DNA of 37,500 nt from Mesostigma viride (lineage: Eukaryota > Streptophyta > Mesostigmatophyceae > Mesostigmatales > Mesostigmataceae). Shown here in pieces: positions 30,401 to 37,500 of the stretch. Location: positions 1,252,090 through 1,289,589 of the forward strand of contig RPFO01000225.1 in the NCBI GenBank assembly GCA_009746045.1. The letters are read 5' to 3'. Every line of letters starts with the position of its first letter. Position 1 is the first letter of the stretch. Made by a program: the position numbers and the translations under genes. The notes below the pieces were generated by a model. The model did no database searches. It was not told where the DNA came from and worked only from the letters and a program-made list of their open reading frames with translations.

Positions 30401-32196
30401 CGTGCTCTCCCGCACCGGGGCCCATCCCCAGGCCCGGTCCTCTGCTACATCAGCCTCAACGGCGTTGTGTTTTTGCTGCTGTATTCCCGCCCCCCCCACC
30501 CTGCACACGGTTGCCCCGCACCTTGCCCACCCTGCAGGCCTCATCCTCTGCTACATCGGCCTCGCACTGATGGATGGGAGGGGCCAGCCGGCCCTGCTGT
30601 ACATCGTCCCCTGCACGCTAGGTGGGGCGCTGCCCCATGGGCAGTAGTACATAAATAACTGTCCTATGCACGCTATGTAATAGGTGGTTAACCTCGCATT
30701 TCGACATGGAAAGCTTTTCAACTGTGGAAATTGCCGCCCATCCTTGCTATGTAAATCCTTGCCCCATGCACACTCGATAGGTGATGCACTCTCCCATGCA
30801 CACTCAATAGGGGATGCACTCTCCCATGCACACTCAATAGGGGATGCACTCTCTCATGCACACTCGATAGGGGATGCACTCTCCCATGCACACTCGATAG
30901 GGGATGCACTCTCCCATGCACACTCGATAGGGGATGCACTCTCCCATGCACACTCGATAGGGGATGCACTCTCCCATTCACACTAGATACGTGATGCACT
31001 CTCCCATGCGCACTCGATAGGGGATGCACCCTCTCATGCACACTAGATAGGCGATGCACTCTCCCATGCACACTCGATAGGGGATGCACTCTCCCATGCA
31101 CACTAGATAGGCGATGCACTCAACCATGCACACTCGATAGGGGATGCACTCTCCCATGCACACTCGATAGGGGATGCACTCTCCCATGCACACTCGATAG
31201 GGGATGCACTCTCCCATGCGCACTCGATAGGGGATGCACTCTCCCATGCACACTCGATAGGGGATGCACTCTCCCATGCACACTAGATAGGCGATGCACT
31301 CAACCATGCACACTCGATAGGGGATGCACTCTCCCATGCACACTCGATAGGGGATGCACTCTCCCATGCGCACTCGATAGGGGATGCACTCTCCCATGCG
31401 CACTCGATAGGGGATGCACTCTCCCATGCACACTAGATAGGCGATGCACTCAACCATGCACACTCGATAGGGGATGCACTCTCCCATGCACACTCGATAG
31501 GGGATGCACTCTCCCATGCACACTCGATAGGGGATGCACTCTCCCATGCGCACTCGATAGGGGATGCACTCTCCCATGCTTTCTGTGTAAAGCTGCATGC
31601 ATGCTATGCAAGACATTGTCGCTATGCAAAATTTGTTGGATGAGCTCTGCCTCGTTGGTGCCAGGTAATGCGCCTTATAGGGGCATCCGCCACCCCACCA
31701 CGCATGCGCCCAGGCATGGCTAGGCACTAAAGCGTGCTGGCTGGCTTCCAGGCATACCTAGGGGGGCAATCGTGCAGCCCACTAGACCAACTGTCCTCCT
31801 GCTGCCAGTCCTAAACTTTCTCGGCTCCCTCCGCTCATGCTGCTGAGCCTTGGGCTTTTTCCAGTGGTGGCAACTTCCCACCAGCTTTGCTTTGCTAATG
31901 CTGGTCTGACTGCTTATATGCATCCAATCGTGCTGGACTTGCGATACATTAGAGTTGAAGTTCCTACTATGCAGCACTCTCCATCGAGATCCTTGGCGAT
32001 TAGCGGTACTTTCATTGGCAGCTGAAGTGGTGTGAGGGGCCTTGGGGGAGAAGCATTGGCTAACTGACTCTGTGTGGGAGTATAACCTACTGTTTACCTC
32101 CACGCAGGGCAAGTGCTGCTCCTGGCATGGGTGCGTGGCGACTTTCGCAGCATGTGGGACGGCTCAGGGGGCTTGGACGACACAGGGCCTCTGTAA
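13922..32196 (+). CDS. Signal peptide peptidase-like (SPPL2-type) intramembrane aspartyl protease, 14 exons
   Basis: Exons: 13922-14062, 14253-14429, 14978-15095, 15276-15410, 16802-16962, 17598-17759, 18342-18376, 18863-19019, 19622-19675, 20139-20234, 20912-21060, 29287-29357, 30538-30621, 32108-32196. They sum to 1,629 nt (542 residues plus TAA). All 13 introns are GT-AG and every junction phase matches. The product has a signal peptide, a PA domain, nine predicted membrane segments and the GxGD-protease motifs YD (Asp393), GYGD (Asp449) and QPAL (502-505). SPP/SPPL enzymes cut type II membrane-protein stubs inside the bilayer; the PA domain plus signal peptide places this one with the SPPL2 group, typically in endosomes, lysosomes or vacuoles. 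The length agrees with SPPL2 proteins (about 520-590). The gene is intact. Oddities are the tandem arrays in introns 4, 8, 11, 12 and 13 and a transposon in intron 11. Confidence 0.93.
15501..16540. repeat. 40-bp minisatellite in SPPL intron 4, about 26 copies
   Basis: The unit CATGGTGGGCGTGCTGTTGT plus TGTCGTGGTTGGTTGGTTGT repeats every 40 bp with few variants (GGTTGCTTGT, GGTAGTCACG, GTGGGCGCGC). Blocks of several units are themselves repeated (for example around 15981-16100 and 16221-16340). Since 40 is not a multiple of three and the unit lacks plus-strand stops, all three plus frames stay open; the resulting Val/Leu/Trp/Cys-rich translations are not genes. Confidence 0.97.
16802..19675 (+). 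CDS. SPPL exons 5-9: membrane segments 1-5
   Basis: Exon 5 begins with AHVVAYAPP and carries TM1 (about 203-225, [14 protein letters not shown]), the usual border between PA domain and membrane core. Exon 6 carries TM2 (about 257-278) and most of TM3 (from about 285). Exon 7 is only 35 nt (18342-18376, [12 protein letters not shown] with the next base). It was located because exon 6 ends in phase 0 and exon 8 enters in phase 2, and it supplies exactly the missing end of TM3. Exon 8 holds TM4 and the family signature WAWVLQDA. Exon 9 (54 nt) continues TM5 and ends LRLPNVK, also a family hallmark. Confidence 0.9.
19471..19590. repeat. 30-bp minisatellite in SPPL intron 8, four copies
   Basis: Four consecutive 30-bp units begin GCCCTCCCATTTCC (first unit GTCCTCCCATTTCC) and end CCCCTGACGTTGC. 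They differ only at two positions and stop about 30 bp before exon 9. Confidence 0.95.
20139..21060 (+). CDS. SPPL exons 10-11: catalytic YD and GYGD motifs
   Basis: Exon 10 (20139-20234) encodes [13 protein letters not shown]. Tyr392-Asp393 is the first catalytic motif in TM6 (Asp codon 20175-20177). Exon 11 (20912-21060) encodes a loop with PMLLRVPRL and then [11 protein letters not shown]. Asp449 in G446-Y-G-D449 (codon 21020-21022) is the second catalytic aspartate in TM7. The family form is GFGD or GLGD; Tyr at the variable position is uncommon but lies at the x of GxGD. Exon 11 ends in phase 2 at GTAAGC, immediately before the 26-bp minisatellite. Confidence 0.95.
21078..25691. repeat. 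Giant 26-bp minisatellite in SPPL intron 11, roughly 175 copies
   Basis: About 4.6 kb of head-to-tail units GATGGTTTATGCGCAGGGGTGAGGGG occupy intron 11, starting within about 20 bp of exon 11. Length variants of 24-27 bp occur through the G run. Base variants are few: TTTATG or TTTGTG, TGCGC or TGTGC, GATGG, GATAG or GTAG. Larger blocks recur (for example runs with the GTAG variant near 24030, 24365, 24520 and 24830). The exact copy number should not be trusted from an assembly. Confidence 0.98.
25950..26175. repeat. 28-bp tandem repeat in SPPL intron 11, eight copies
   Basis: TTGTTGCTGGCATCTGGCAC followed by ACCACGG-like sequence repeats with 27-28-bp spacing; TGCTGGCATCTG starts at 25957, 25985, 26013, 26041, 26068, 26096, 26124 and 26151. 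It ends about 6 bp before the terminal inverted repeat at 26181. The Cys/Gln/Ala-rich minus frames are artefacts. Confidence 0.93.
26456..27065. repeat. Direct repeat copy 1 (about 610 bp) within the TIR element
   Basis: Matches 28028-28637 with a constant offset of 1,572 bp and only a few substitutions seen by eye (for example CTTAAGCC against CTTAAGGC, and AACCCAAATC against AACCTAAATC). It starts GAAAGAAACAATTGCGG and ends GAGAAAACCGA. Confidence 0.95.
27837..28112 (+). CDS. Small ORF inside the TIR element, unknown
   Basis: A 91-codon frame begins with ATG ([13 protein letters not shown]...) and ends with [19 protein letters not shown]...IILN before TAA. Its last 28 codons lie in direct repeat copy 2; the corresponding part of copy 1 lacks the upstream half. 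Composition is protein-like with amphipathic helices, but no family is recognised. It may be a captured exon or a degenerate transposon protein. Confidence 0.25.
   Translation: MSKRPAAGENDMGVNLNFLSVARPTILCLVEQLSGCATICLGYKTDATRARMCNFAQAAIAAIVKETIADHCLPSLLKAWPADTQADIILN
28028..28637. repeat. Direct repeat copy 2 (about 610 bp) within the TIR element
   Basis: Second copy of the repeat at 26456-27065. The ends lack the TG...CA of an LTR, no primer-binding site follows copy 1, and the 962-bp middle part has no reverse transcriptase, so it is not an obvious LTR pair. A tandem-type duplication within a DNA transposon, or a nested insertion, is more likely. Confidence 0.95.
29287..32196 (+). CDS. 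SPPL exons 12-14: TM8, PAL motif and C-terminus
   Basis: Exon 12 (71 nt) resumes after an 8.2-kb intron with RFDI, the sequence that directly follows TM7 in this family, and enters TM8. Exon 13 encodes the end of TM8 and [12 protein letters not shown] (from residue 502), the PAL motif needed for active-site geometry. Exon 14 encodes [17 protein letters not shown], the usual end of TM9, and a short acidic tail ending at TAA 32194-32196. Acceptors are GGGCAG, CTGCAG and ACGCAG; donors are GTGAGC and GTGGGG. No endosomal sorting motif is obvious in the short tail. Confidence 0.92.
30152..30293. repeat. GGGT tetranucleotide tract in SPPL intron 12
   Basis: About 140 bp of uninterrupted GGGT units apart from one GGT slip at about 30202. 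G-quadruplex formation on the transcript is possible. Trp/Val/Gly translations are spurious. Confidence 0.95.
30761..31579. repeat. 30-bp minisatellite in SPPL intron 13, about 27 copies
   Basis: The unit GGGATGCACTCTCCCATGCA plus CACTCGATAG repeats exactly every 30 bp. Variants are CACTAGATAGGCG, CGCACTCGATAG and CTCAACCATGCA, the last recurring at 31120, 31300 and 31450 and showing a larger repeated block. Because 30 is a multiple of three, a long minus-strand frame of ten-residue repeats stays open; it is not a credible gene. Confidence 0.97.
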
Positions 32197-32488
32197 GGTG
32201 ATCATGCAGGGTGGCCGCACACCTCATCGCCACAGCATCAATCGGTGAGGGACACAGCCATCCGCGGGCGTGTGGCCAGCTGAGGTAGCGTCATAGTGTT
32301 GCCAGGGGCAGTCTTGTCCATCTTCGCGTTTGAAGAACAAAAGGTTGACGGACGGAAGTGGTACTTGATCTGGCAGTAGCGACACGGCGGCAAGAGGGCC
32401 TGCTGTGCCGCATTCTCGACTGAGCAAGGCAAGGCACTGTATGACTGCACATGGTCAGGGGCTCATGCCCATGTGTCTGTATGCCTAT
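32197..32488. other. 3' flank of the SPPL gene
   Basis: About 290 bp of unique DNA lies between the SPPL stop and the hAT target-site duplication. No clear AATAAA is seen. Several short frames occur on the minus strand, one encoding PSVNLLFFKREDGQDCPW, without a recognised family. Confidence 0.35.
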
Positions 32489-32496
32489 GATGGGAA

Positions 32497-33470
32497 CAGT
32501 GTTTTTTTTAGTGGCGATACACCGCCAAATGTGGCGGTGTGGCACTTTTTTTGGCAAAATGTGGCGGTGCCACCCACTTGGACAGGGCACCCAAGAAGCC
32601 ACAATTTGGCCGTGCTGTTCTACTTTGTAGTTTCGTTTCGCCACAGGGTGGCCGTGCCTGAAGTTCACTCTAGTACAGGCTACGCCACAATTGGCGGTGT
32701 CAGCCGGTCTTCCGGCCGGCGTTCCGCCACAAGCCTCCCTAGTACTAGAACTACTATGAGTATTACTATGACTGACTGACTTACTGACTGCATAGTGCAT
32801 GTACGTAGAGCCCGGCCAAGTGCCAAGTGGCAAGTGGCCCGCTGCCAGAGACCAGAGTGCACTGTGCAGACTGCAGCTTGTGTGCATTTTCTGGCTTCAG
32901 CTGGCTGGCGGCCTGGCGGCTGGCGCCTCAGTTCCAGTCACTCGCCAGCCATACAGTACTGTACTGCATTGCATTGACTATGTGTTTCGACTTTCGGCAC
33001 TTCAGTAATCGTTTTGTTAAGCAGTGGCTGTAGTGGTAATCGTTGTTGTTAATTTACCAAGTACGCCCGGCGCCGATGCCTGAGACGGAGACGCTCGCCC
33101 GCCTTGTGTACAGGCATTCACGCCTTAAGTTGGGTTCGAGGTTTTTGGTCAACCCAACTTCAGGCGTGAACCCAACTTAAGGCGTGAATGATTCTAATAA
33201 ATTCTACTAGTTTGAACTTAAGATAATTAAACATACTGTTCTGAACTACTTTGAACTTGGAATGCCAGTACGGCGCCGCGCCGCGCTGACCCCGCTGCCG
33301 GTAGGGTCATTTGCTGCACCAAAAAGCCAGCCCGCCACACGTGGCCGTGCCAAGCCCAATTTTAATTGGCTTAAAGCCACACATTGGCCGAGTAAACTGA
33401 AGTTTTCATAGTTCGAAACGCCACAAGTGGCCTAGCGCCACTAGTAACGAAAACCTTAAAAAAAACACTG
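32497..33470. mobile_element. Non-autonomous hAT-type DNA transposon (974 bp)
   Basis: The left end CAGTGTTTTTTTTA (32497-32510) is the perfect complement of the right end TAAAAAAAACACTG (33457-33470). The element is bounded by identical 8-bp direct repeats GATGGGAA at 32489-32496 and 33471-33478. An 8-bp target duplication with CAGTG-type ends is diagnostic of the hAT superfamily. The subterminal regions are rich in short GCCACA and TGGCGGTG motifs in both orientations (for example CACCGCCAAATGTGGCGGTG at the left), as expected for transposase-binding sites. No transposase frame is present, so mobility would depend on a source elsewhere in the genome. Confidence 0.9.
33115..33190. repeat. 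22-bp-arm inverted repeat inside the hAT element
   Basis: Arm 33115-33136 (CATTCACGCCTTAAGTTGGG, then TT) is perfectly complementary to 33169-33190. The 32-nt loop carries a third, slightly altered copy of the right arm (CAACCCAACTTCAGGCGTG), so the right arm was locally duplicated. Confidence 0.93.
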
Positions 33471-33478
33471 GATGGGAA

Positions 33479-34985
33479 CCACACCTTGTTATGTCTCAGC
33501 CTTAACAAGGTAGCCGGGCTTTGCCCATGCAGAGAGCCACTCTCTGCTGAGACGCCATCATGCCCTAGCCGTTGCTTAGCCATGATCATCTTCCACCCCA
33601 TGTCCACACCTTAGCTGCTGGAATGCATGCTGGTGCAGGTGCACTTTGTGCACCCAGAGTAGGTGGCAGTTGACATCCCCAACCTGCAGGCTGTAGCTCA
33701 CATTCAACATTGTAATAAAAACTATATGCCCCTTCTCAGGGAAATGTGTTACATGTATACCCCCCACGGAGATATGCTCAAAATTAATTAAATAATGGTC
33801 AGGGGTTGCTGTTCTCACTCACGTTCGTTTACATCGAGTACCCTATCTTAGGTTGCTGGCATTATGTCTATGTAAGAGGTGACTTTGAATGTGATCGTGG
33901 GGGAGCCGTCTAGCATTCCCAGTTGCTTCAATTTCCTTACCTAAATTTAATATATTGCCTATTATGGCGATCACCATACCAAGTCCATGCTGGTCTGCTT
34001 CCGCCCATGCTTCCTGCCTTTTGGACTGCTGTAACGTCGTGTGTTGCGCAGGAGGTGTGTTGCCCATGGGAGCTGGCATCCCATTCCCTAGTATGCAACT
34101 CATTGCAGGGTCCGCTGCAATAACGAAGGTGCCAGCTCTCCCTGCACAAGGATGATTTCCTTTCTTACAAGGAACCCCAGAGTGGTACCTATGTTGGGTT
34201 TGCGCCTGCTGTCTGAGCAGCATGCAGACACCACGCCAGCGACAATGCACACAAATTGAGGTTTGTAGCACCTGGATGGCAACATTGCTGGTTGGCGGGC
34301 CATTCTTGCAATTTTGAGATTTATTGCTTATTGATGTAGCTTGGGTAGACAGACGTGGTTCCAGCTGGCTTGCTGCAGCCATGCTGTTTGGTAGTAGCCA
34401 AGTTGGGCTGAGGAATATACAGTTGCCATATGTAGGCACTGGTTAATGAGCCCCGGTATCTTTGAATGCCCGGGATGTCCACAGTGTTTGTGGGAAGGGC
34501 CTGTATATATGAGTGGAATGCGCTCGTGGATAGTATGCCTGACTGTCTCATCATGATGTCAATGAGGCAACCAGCACAGCTTGACATTGCTAGGATTCTT
34601 GCCATGAATAGATTTGGTAAGGCCTGCCTCTTTACACATCCACATTACCGACCTTTTCCAAGAGGTCATGTCGGTGGGGGGTCTAAGGAGGCCGGGGAGT
34701 ATTCATACTGCTGGTGGCGGTATGGCTGTCGGCGGCGCTCAGAACTTTTGCGTCTGAGCCCCGGATTCAGTCAGATCATTTTGCATTCGATGCGTCTTTT
34801 CAAGACGCACCCACCAGTATATCGGTTACGGCTGAAACGCAATATCGAAAAAGTTAGGCTTGTGACAGGATTCAGGCTATGACGACCCCAAAGCTAAACG
34901 CGGTCGATCTCGAAAAGGAGCTTTCCGGCTCCGGCCCAGCCCAACCCACTCGCAATTGTTCTCGCCCAGCTGTCTGGATTCATGG
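33479..34985. other. No confident gene; overlapping open frames of unknown status
   Basis: This is unique, less GC-rich sequence. Several minus-strand frames of 80-198 residues overlap one another (33576-33818, 33843-34439, 34321-34605). The longest (33843-34439) has some Cys/His pairs but no domain I recognise, and other frames of the same segment are also open, which weakens it. This could be a decayed mobile element into which the hAT element inserted. Confidence 0.35.
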
Positions 34986-35423
<438 letters not shown>

Positions 35424-35439
35424 TTTGCGCATGACACGC

Positions 35440-35442
35440 AAG

Positions 35443-35536
<94 letters not shown>

Positions 35537-35612
35537 GTTACTTACTTACTGGCTTACTTACTGACTTACTTAATTAATTAATTAATTAATTATTAATTAA
35601 TTAATTAATTAA
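35440..35612. repeat. Second ACTT tract grading into TTAA repeats
   Basis: ACTT units at about 35442-35572 become TTAATTAA-type repeats (about 35568-35612). With the upstream tract this makes a direct duplication of tract plus flank, offset 411 bp. Confidence 0.95.
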
Positions 35613-35819
35613 GGAGGCCGGTGGGAAGGAGTGGCGTCACATGTGTCGTTTATGTCAATGAGACAACCAGCGCAGGCCAGAAATCTGGAGCGGTATCCGG
35701 ACCATGGTAGCTCGAGCATGCTGTTATCTTATCCAGATTGTGCTTATTAATTAATTCATGAATTAAACTCGTGCTCCCGTTGGGGAGTCACGGAGCATGC
35801 ACCGAAGTGCTTCGCTTTT

Positions 35820-35856
35820 CCCTTTCTACCTGTGTGTGCACAACAGGTAGAAAGGG
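35820..35856. repeat. Perfect 14-bp-arm hairpin
   Basis: CCCTTTCTACCTGT (35820-35833) and ACAGGTAGAAAGGG (35843-35856) are complementary across a 9-nt loop. The function is unknown; it could be a transposon remnant or a small-RNA hairpin. Confidence 0.85.
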
Positions 35857-37500
35857 CAGAGACCCCCTTTCTCCTTCATGCCAAATCTCCCCACTCTGGT
35901 GGTTCCCACAGCTGCAATCGGACTCGGTAAAGGATTCAGCAAGGTCTGTGGGTGCAATAAGACCCATGTGAGCATATCATAACAAGGTGCGTGGGCAAGT
36001 AAAAATCTGAGCATAGCTAGGACGTAGCATGGCTGTACAAGGACTGATTGTACGAGGATTGTGCTTATATCATGAGAAAAAGTATAAGCTGGGTTTTAAA
36101 CGTGCACAACGCAAATACGTATGACATTAAATTAAATTAAGTTAAATTAAATTATAACATGACTCCGTTGGGAGATCATGTAGCACATATTCCCTTGCTG
36201 GATGGATGGAGGTGGGAGAAGCCGCGAAACCGAACTAGTCTAACTCTATAAGATAATCTGATCTAGGAAAAACCTAACTATTCTACTCAGCAAAGCGCCC
36301 CTTCCGCCTGGTGGGGGGGGGCTTGCCCACAGGGGCTGGCGTGTGAGCCTGGACAATCGTCTTCGATCCACCTCTTCTTGTTCTGCATAGCAGCCCAAGC
36401 GAGAGAGAGGGAGTGAATGCGATGATCAAACGGGCCGGCTGGGACCACTAGGTCAGCCAACAACTGCTGTGGGTAGGTCATGAATGACATGTTTACCTAC
36501 CCTTTTAGGAATGTCCTTGGGGCCATGCAGGCCAGGTCAGGATATGCCGCCCTGTATGACATGCGTACTAGCTGCACGAGCATGGATTGACTGCATGCAC
36601 AATTAAATGAACATTGCATATGTTACACTAACTCCACCGAGACATGCAATAGCTTCCTGCAAAACACTCTTCCAAGTAGCCTCAAGTACTCCCGTCATGC
36701 CTTGGCATGTCCCAACTACATTGCATGCAACCTGCAATACTTTAATGTGATATATTGCGTTGATCGAAATCTGACAAGGGCATGGCAGACCTAGTAGACC
36801 GAAGTTTTGTTTTGCACACCGGTGGGCCTTCGATTTACATCCTAAACATCACCACTTTTTACCACTTGACAGCGGATCGAGAACATGCATGAACAATGTA
36901 TCAATGGCTGATTTCGATAGTACCGGCTACGCCCCCTTCTAAAGAAGGATTCAGCCGTGTTCAGCCCGTCTCACGGTGCGAGACTGAACAAGTCTCGCGT
37001 GCAGACACGTGTGTAGTACTCCTACACACAGATCTCGAGTGATTTATCTAGTACCAAATCCGAAAGGCTTGCATCACTCCCCGGACAGGAGAACTTTTGC
37101 GGATAACTGTAGGTGTAAGTTGGCGATGCCATGGTAACCGGAGACGTCCGTCCTATAGTCAGCAAAATTGGTGCGAGAGGTCCCCAGTTCGATTCCGGTC
37201 GGATTCATTTGCAGATCGCGTTTTCCGCGTTTTCCGCGGCCCGGCACTGAACGCAAAGGTTTTCACCTTTGCGGAGTGTCTGATCAGAATGTATCAAAGA
37301 GACAACCAGCTGCATGAGAGCAGAAATATTAAACGCCTTTTCGCGGGACAAAGCTGAAGATGATGAAGACGGCGCCATCGCGGCACTGAGGGGGATCTCG
37401 CCTGTTTTCGCGCGCATTTGAGGTTGTCCGGGTGGCTGTTGAGTGGCCACACAACTGTGAGGACTCCTGCCATACGACCATTGGGAATTAGCGGGTGTCT
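35857..37500. other. No recognisable gene; dispersed repeat fragments
   Basis: Frames are short and featureless. AT-rich ATTAA repeats occur at 36124-36155. Short hairpins occur near 36980-37035 (GTCTCACGGTGCGAGAC and GTGTAG...CTACAC). The phrase GAGACAACCAGC recurs at about 35659 and 37299, with a variant GAGGCAACCAGC at about 34563, pointing to relics of one dispersed repeat. Confidence 0.35.
37155..37205 (+). other. tRNA-like B-box remnant (weak)
   Basis: AGTTCGATTCCGG at about 37187 matches an RNA polymerase III B-box/T-loop (GTTCGATTC). A TATAGTCAGCA about 30 nt upstream resembles a D-arm but is too close, and the acceptor and T stems do not pair properly. A tRNA-derived SINE fragment or tRNA pseudogene is possible; it is not a functional tRNA. 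Confidence 0.2.

Noticed and set aside
30978-31727. 249-residue minus-strand frame of ten-residue repeats
   Set aside because: It is produced by a 30-bp minisatellite (a multiple of three) within an SPPL intron.
33843-34439. 198-residue minus-strand frame as a gene
   Set aside because: Other frames over the same stretch are also open and no domain is seen, so I left it as unresolved rather than calling a CDS.
37140-37210. Functional tRNA gene
   Set aside because: Only a T-loop/B-box is convincing; the A-box spacing is too short and the stems do not pair.

Overview
The window is nuclear DNA from a eukaryote. It has spliced genes with GT-AG introns, long untranslatable tetranucleotide and minisatellite tracts, and non-autonomous transposons. 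No bacterial operons, Shine-Dalgarno sites or rRNA are visible. A tandem cysteine-rich repeat matching the EsV-1-7 family (known from brown algae, other stramenopiles, some other algae and their large DNA viruses) together with a GC-rich, intron-rich genome suggests an alga, plausibly a photosynthetic stramenopile. The sequence alone does not settle the lineage.

Left part (about 1-7,500). Low-complexity DNA (poly-G, GT/CA, GGGT, GGGA) surrounds a plus-strand gene whose last exon (4866-6913) is clear. It carries eleven EsV-1-7 type zinc-binding repeats, followed one frame away by a CxxC...CxxC segment and a DUF559/Vsr-like PD-(D/E)XK nuclease-type domain. Candidate upstream exons at 1813-1986, 2252-2350, 2570-2635 and 3393-3518 all have phase-0 splice junctions compatible with it. 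A possible minus-strand terminal exon (7124-7498) converges on it.

Middle left (7,500-13,900). There is a 184-bp satellite (8040-9190), a 0.7-kb CCCT tract (9797-10478), and a striking block of palindromes (12100-13240) that includes four 221-bp tandem units, each with a 72-bp self-complementary core.

Right half (13,922-32,196). One 14-exon gene can be rebuilt by hand: a 542-residue signal peptide peptidase-like (SPPL2-type) intramembrane aspartyl protease with a signal peptide, PA domain, nine membrane segments, and YD, GYGD and QPAL motifs. Exon phases match at all 13 junctions. The coding sequence is only 1.63 kb in an 18.3-kb locus. Its introns hold five separate tandem arrays, one of them about 4.6 kb of a 26-bp repeat, and intron 11 also holds a 2.6-kb element with perfect 29-bp terminal inverted repeats and a 609-bp internal duplication.

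Right end (32,197-37,500). A 974-bp non-autonomous hAT transposon has perfect 14-bp inverted repeats and an 8-bp target duplication. It is followed by duplicated ACTT tracts, hairpins and sequence without a recognisable gene.
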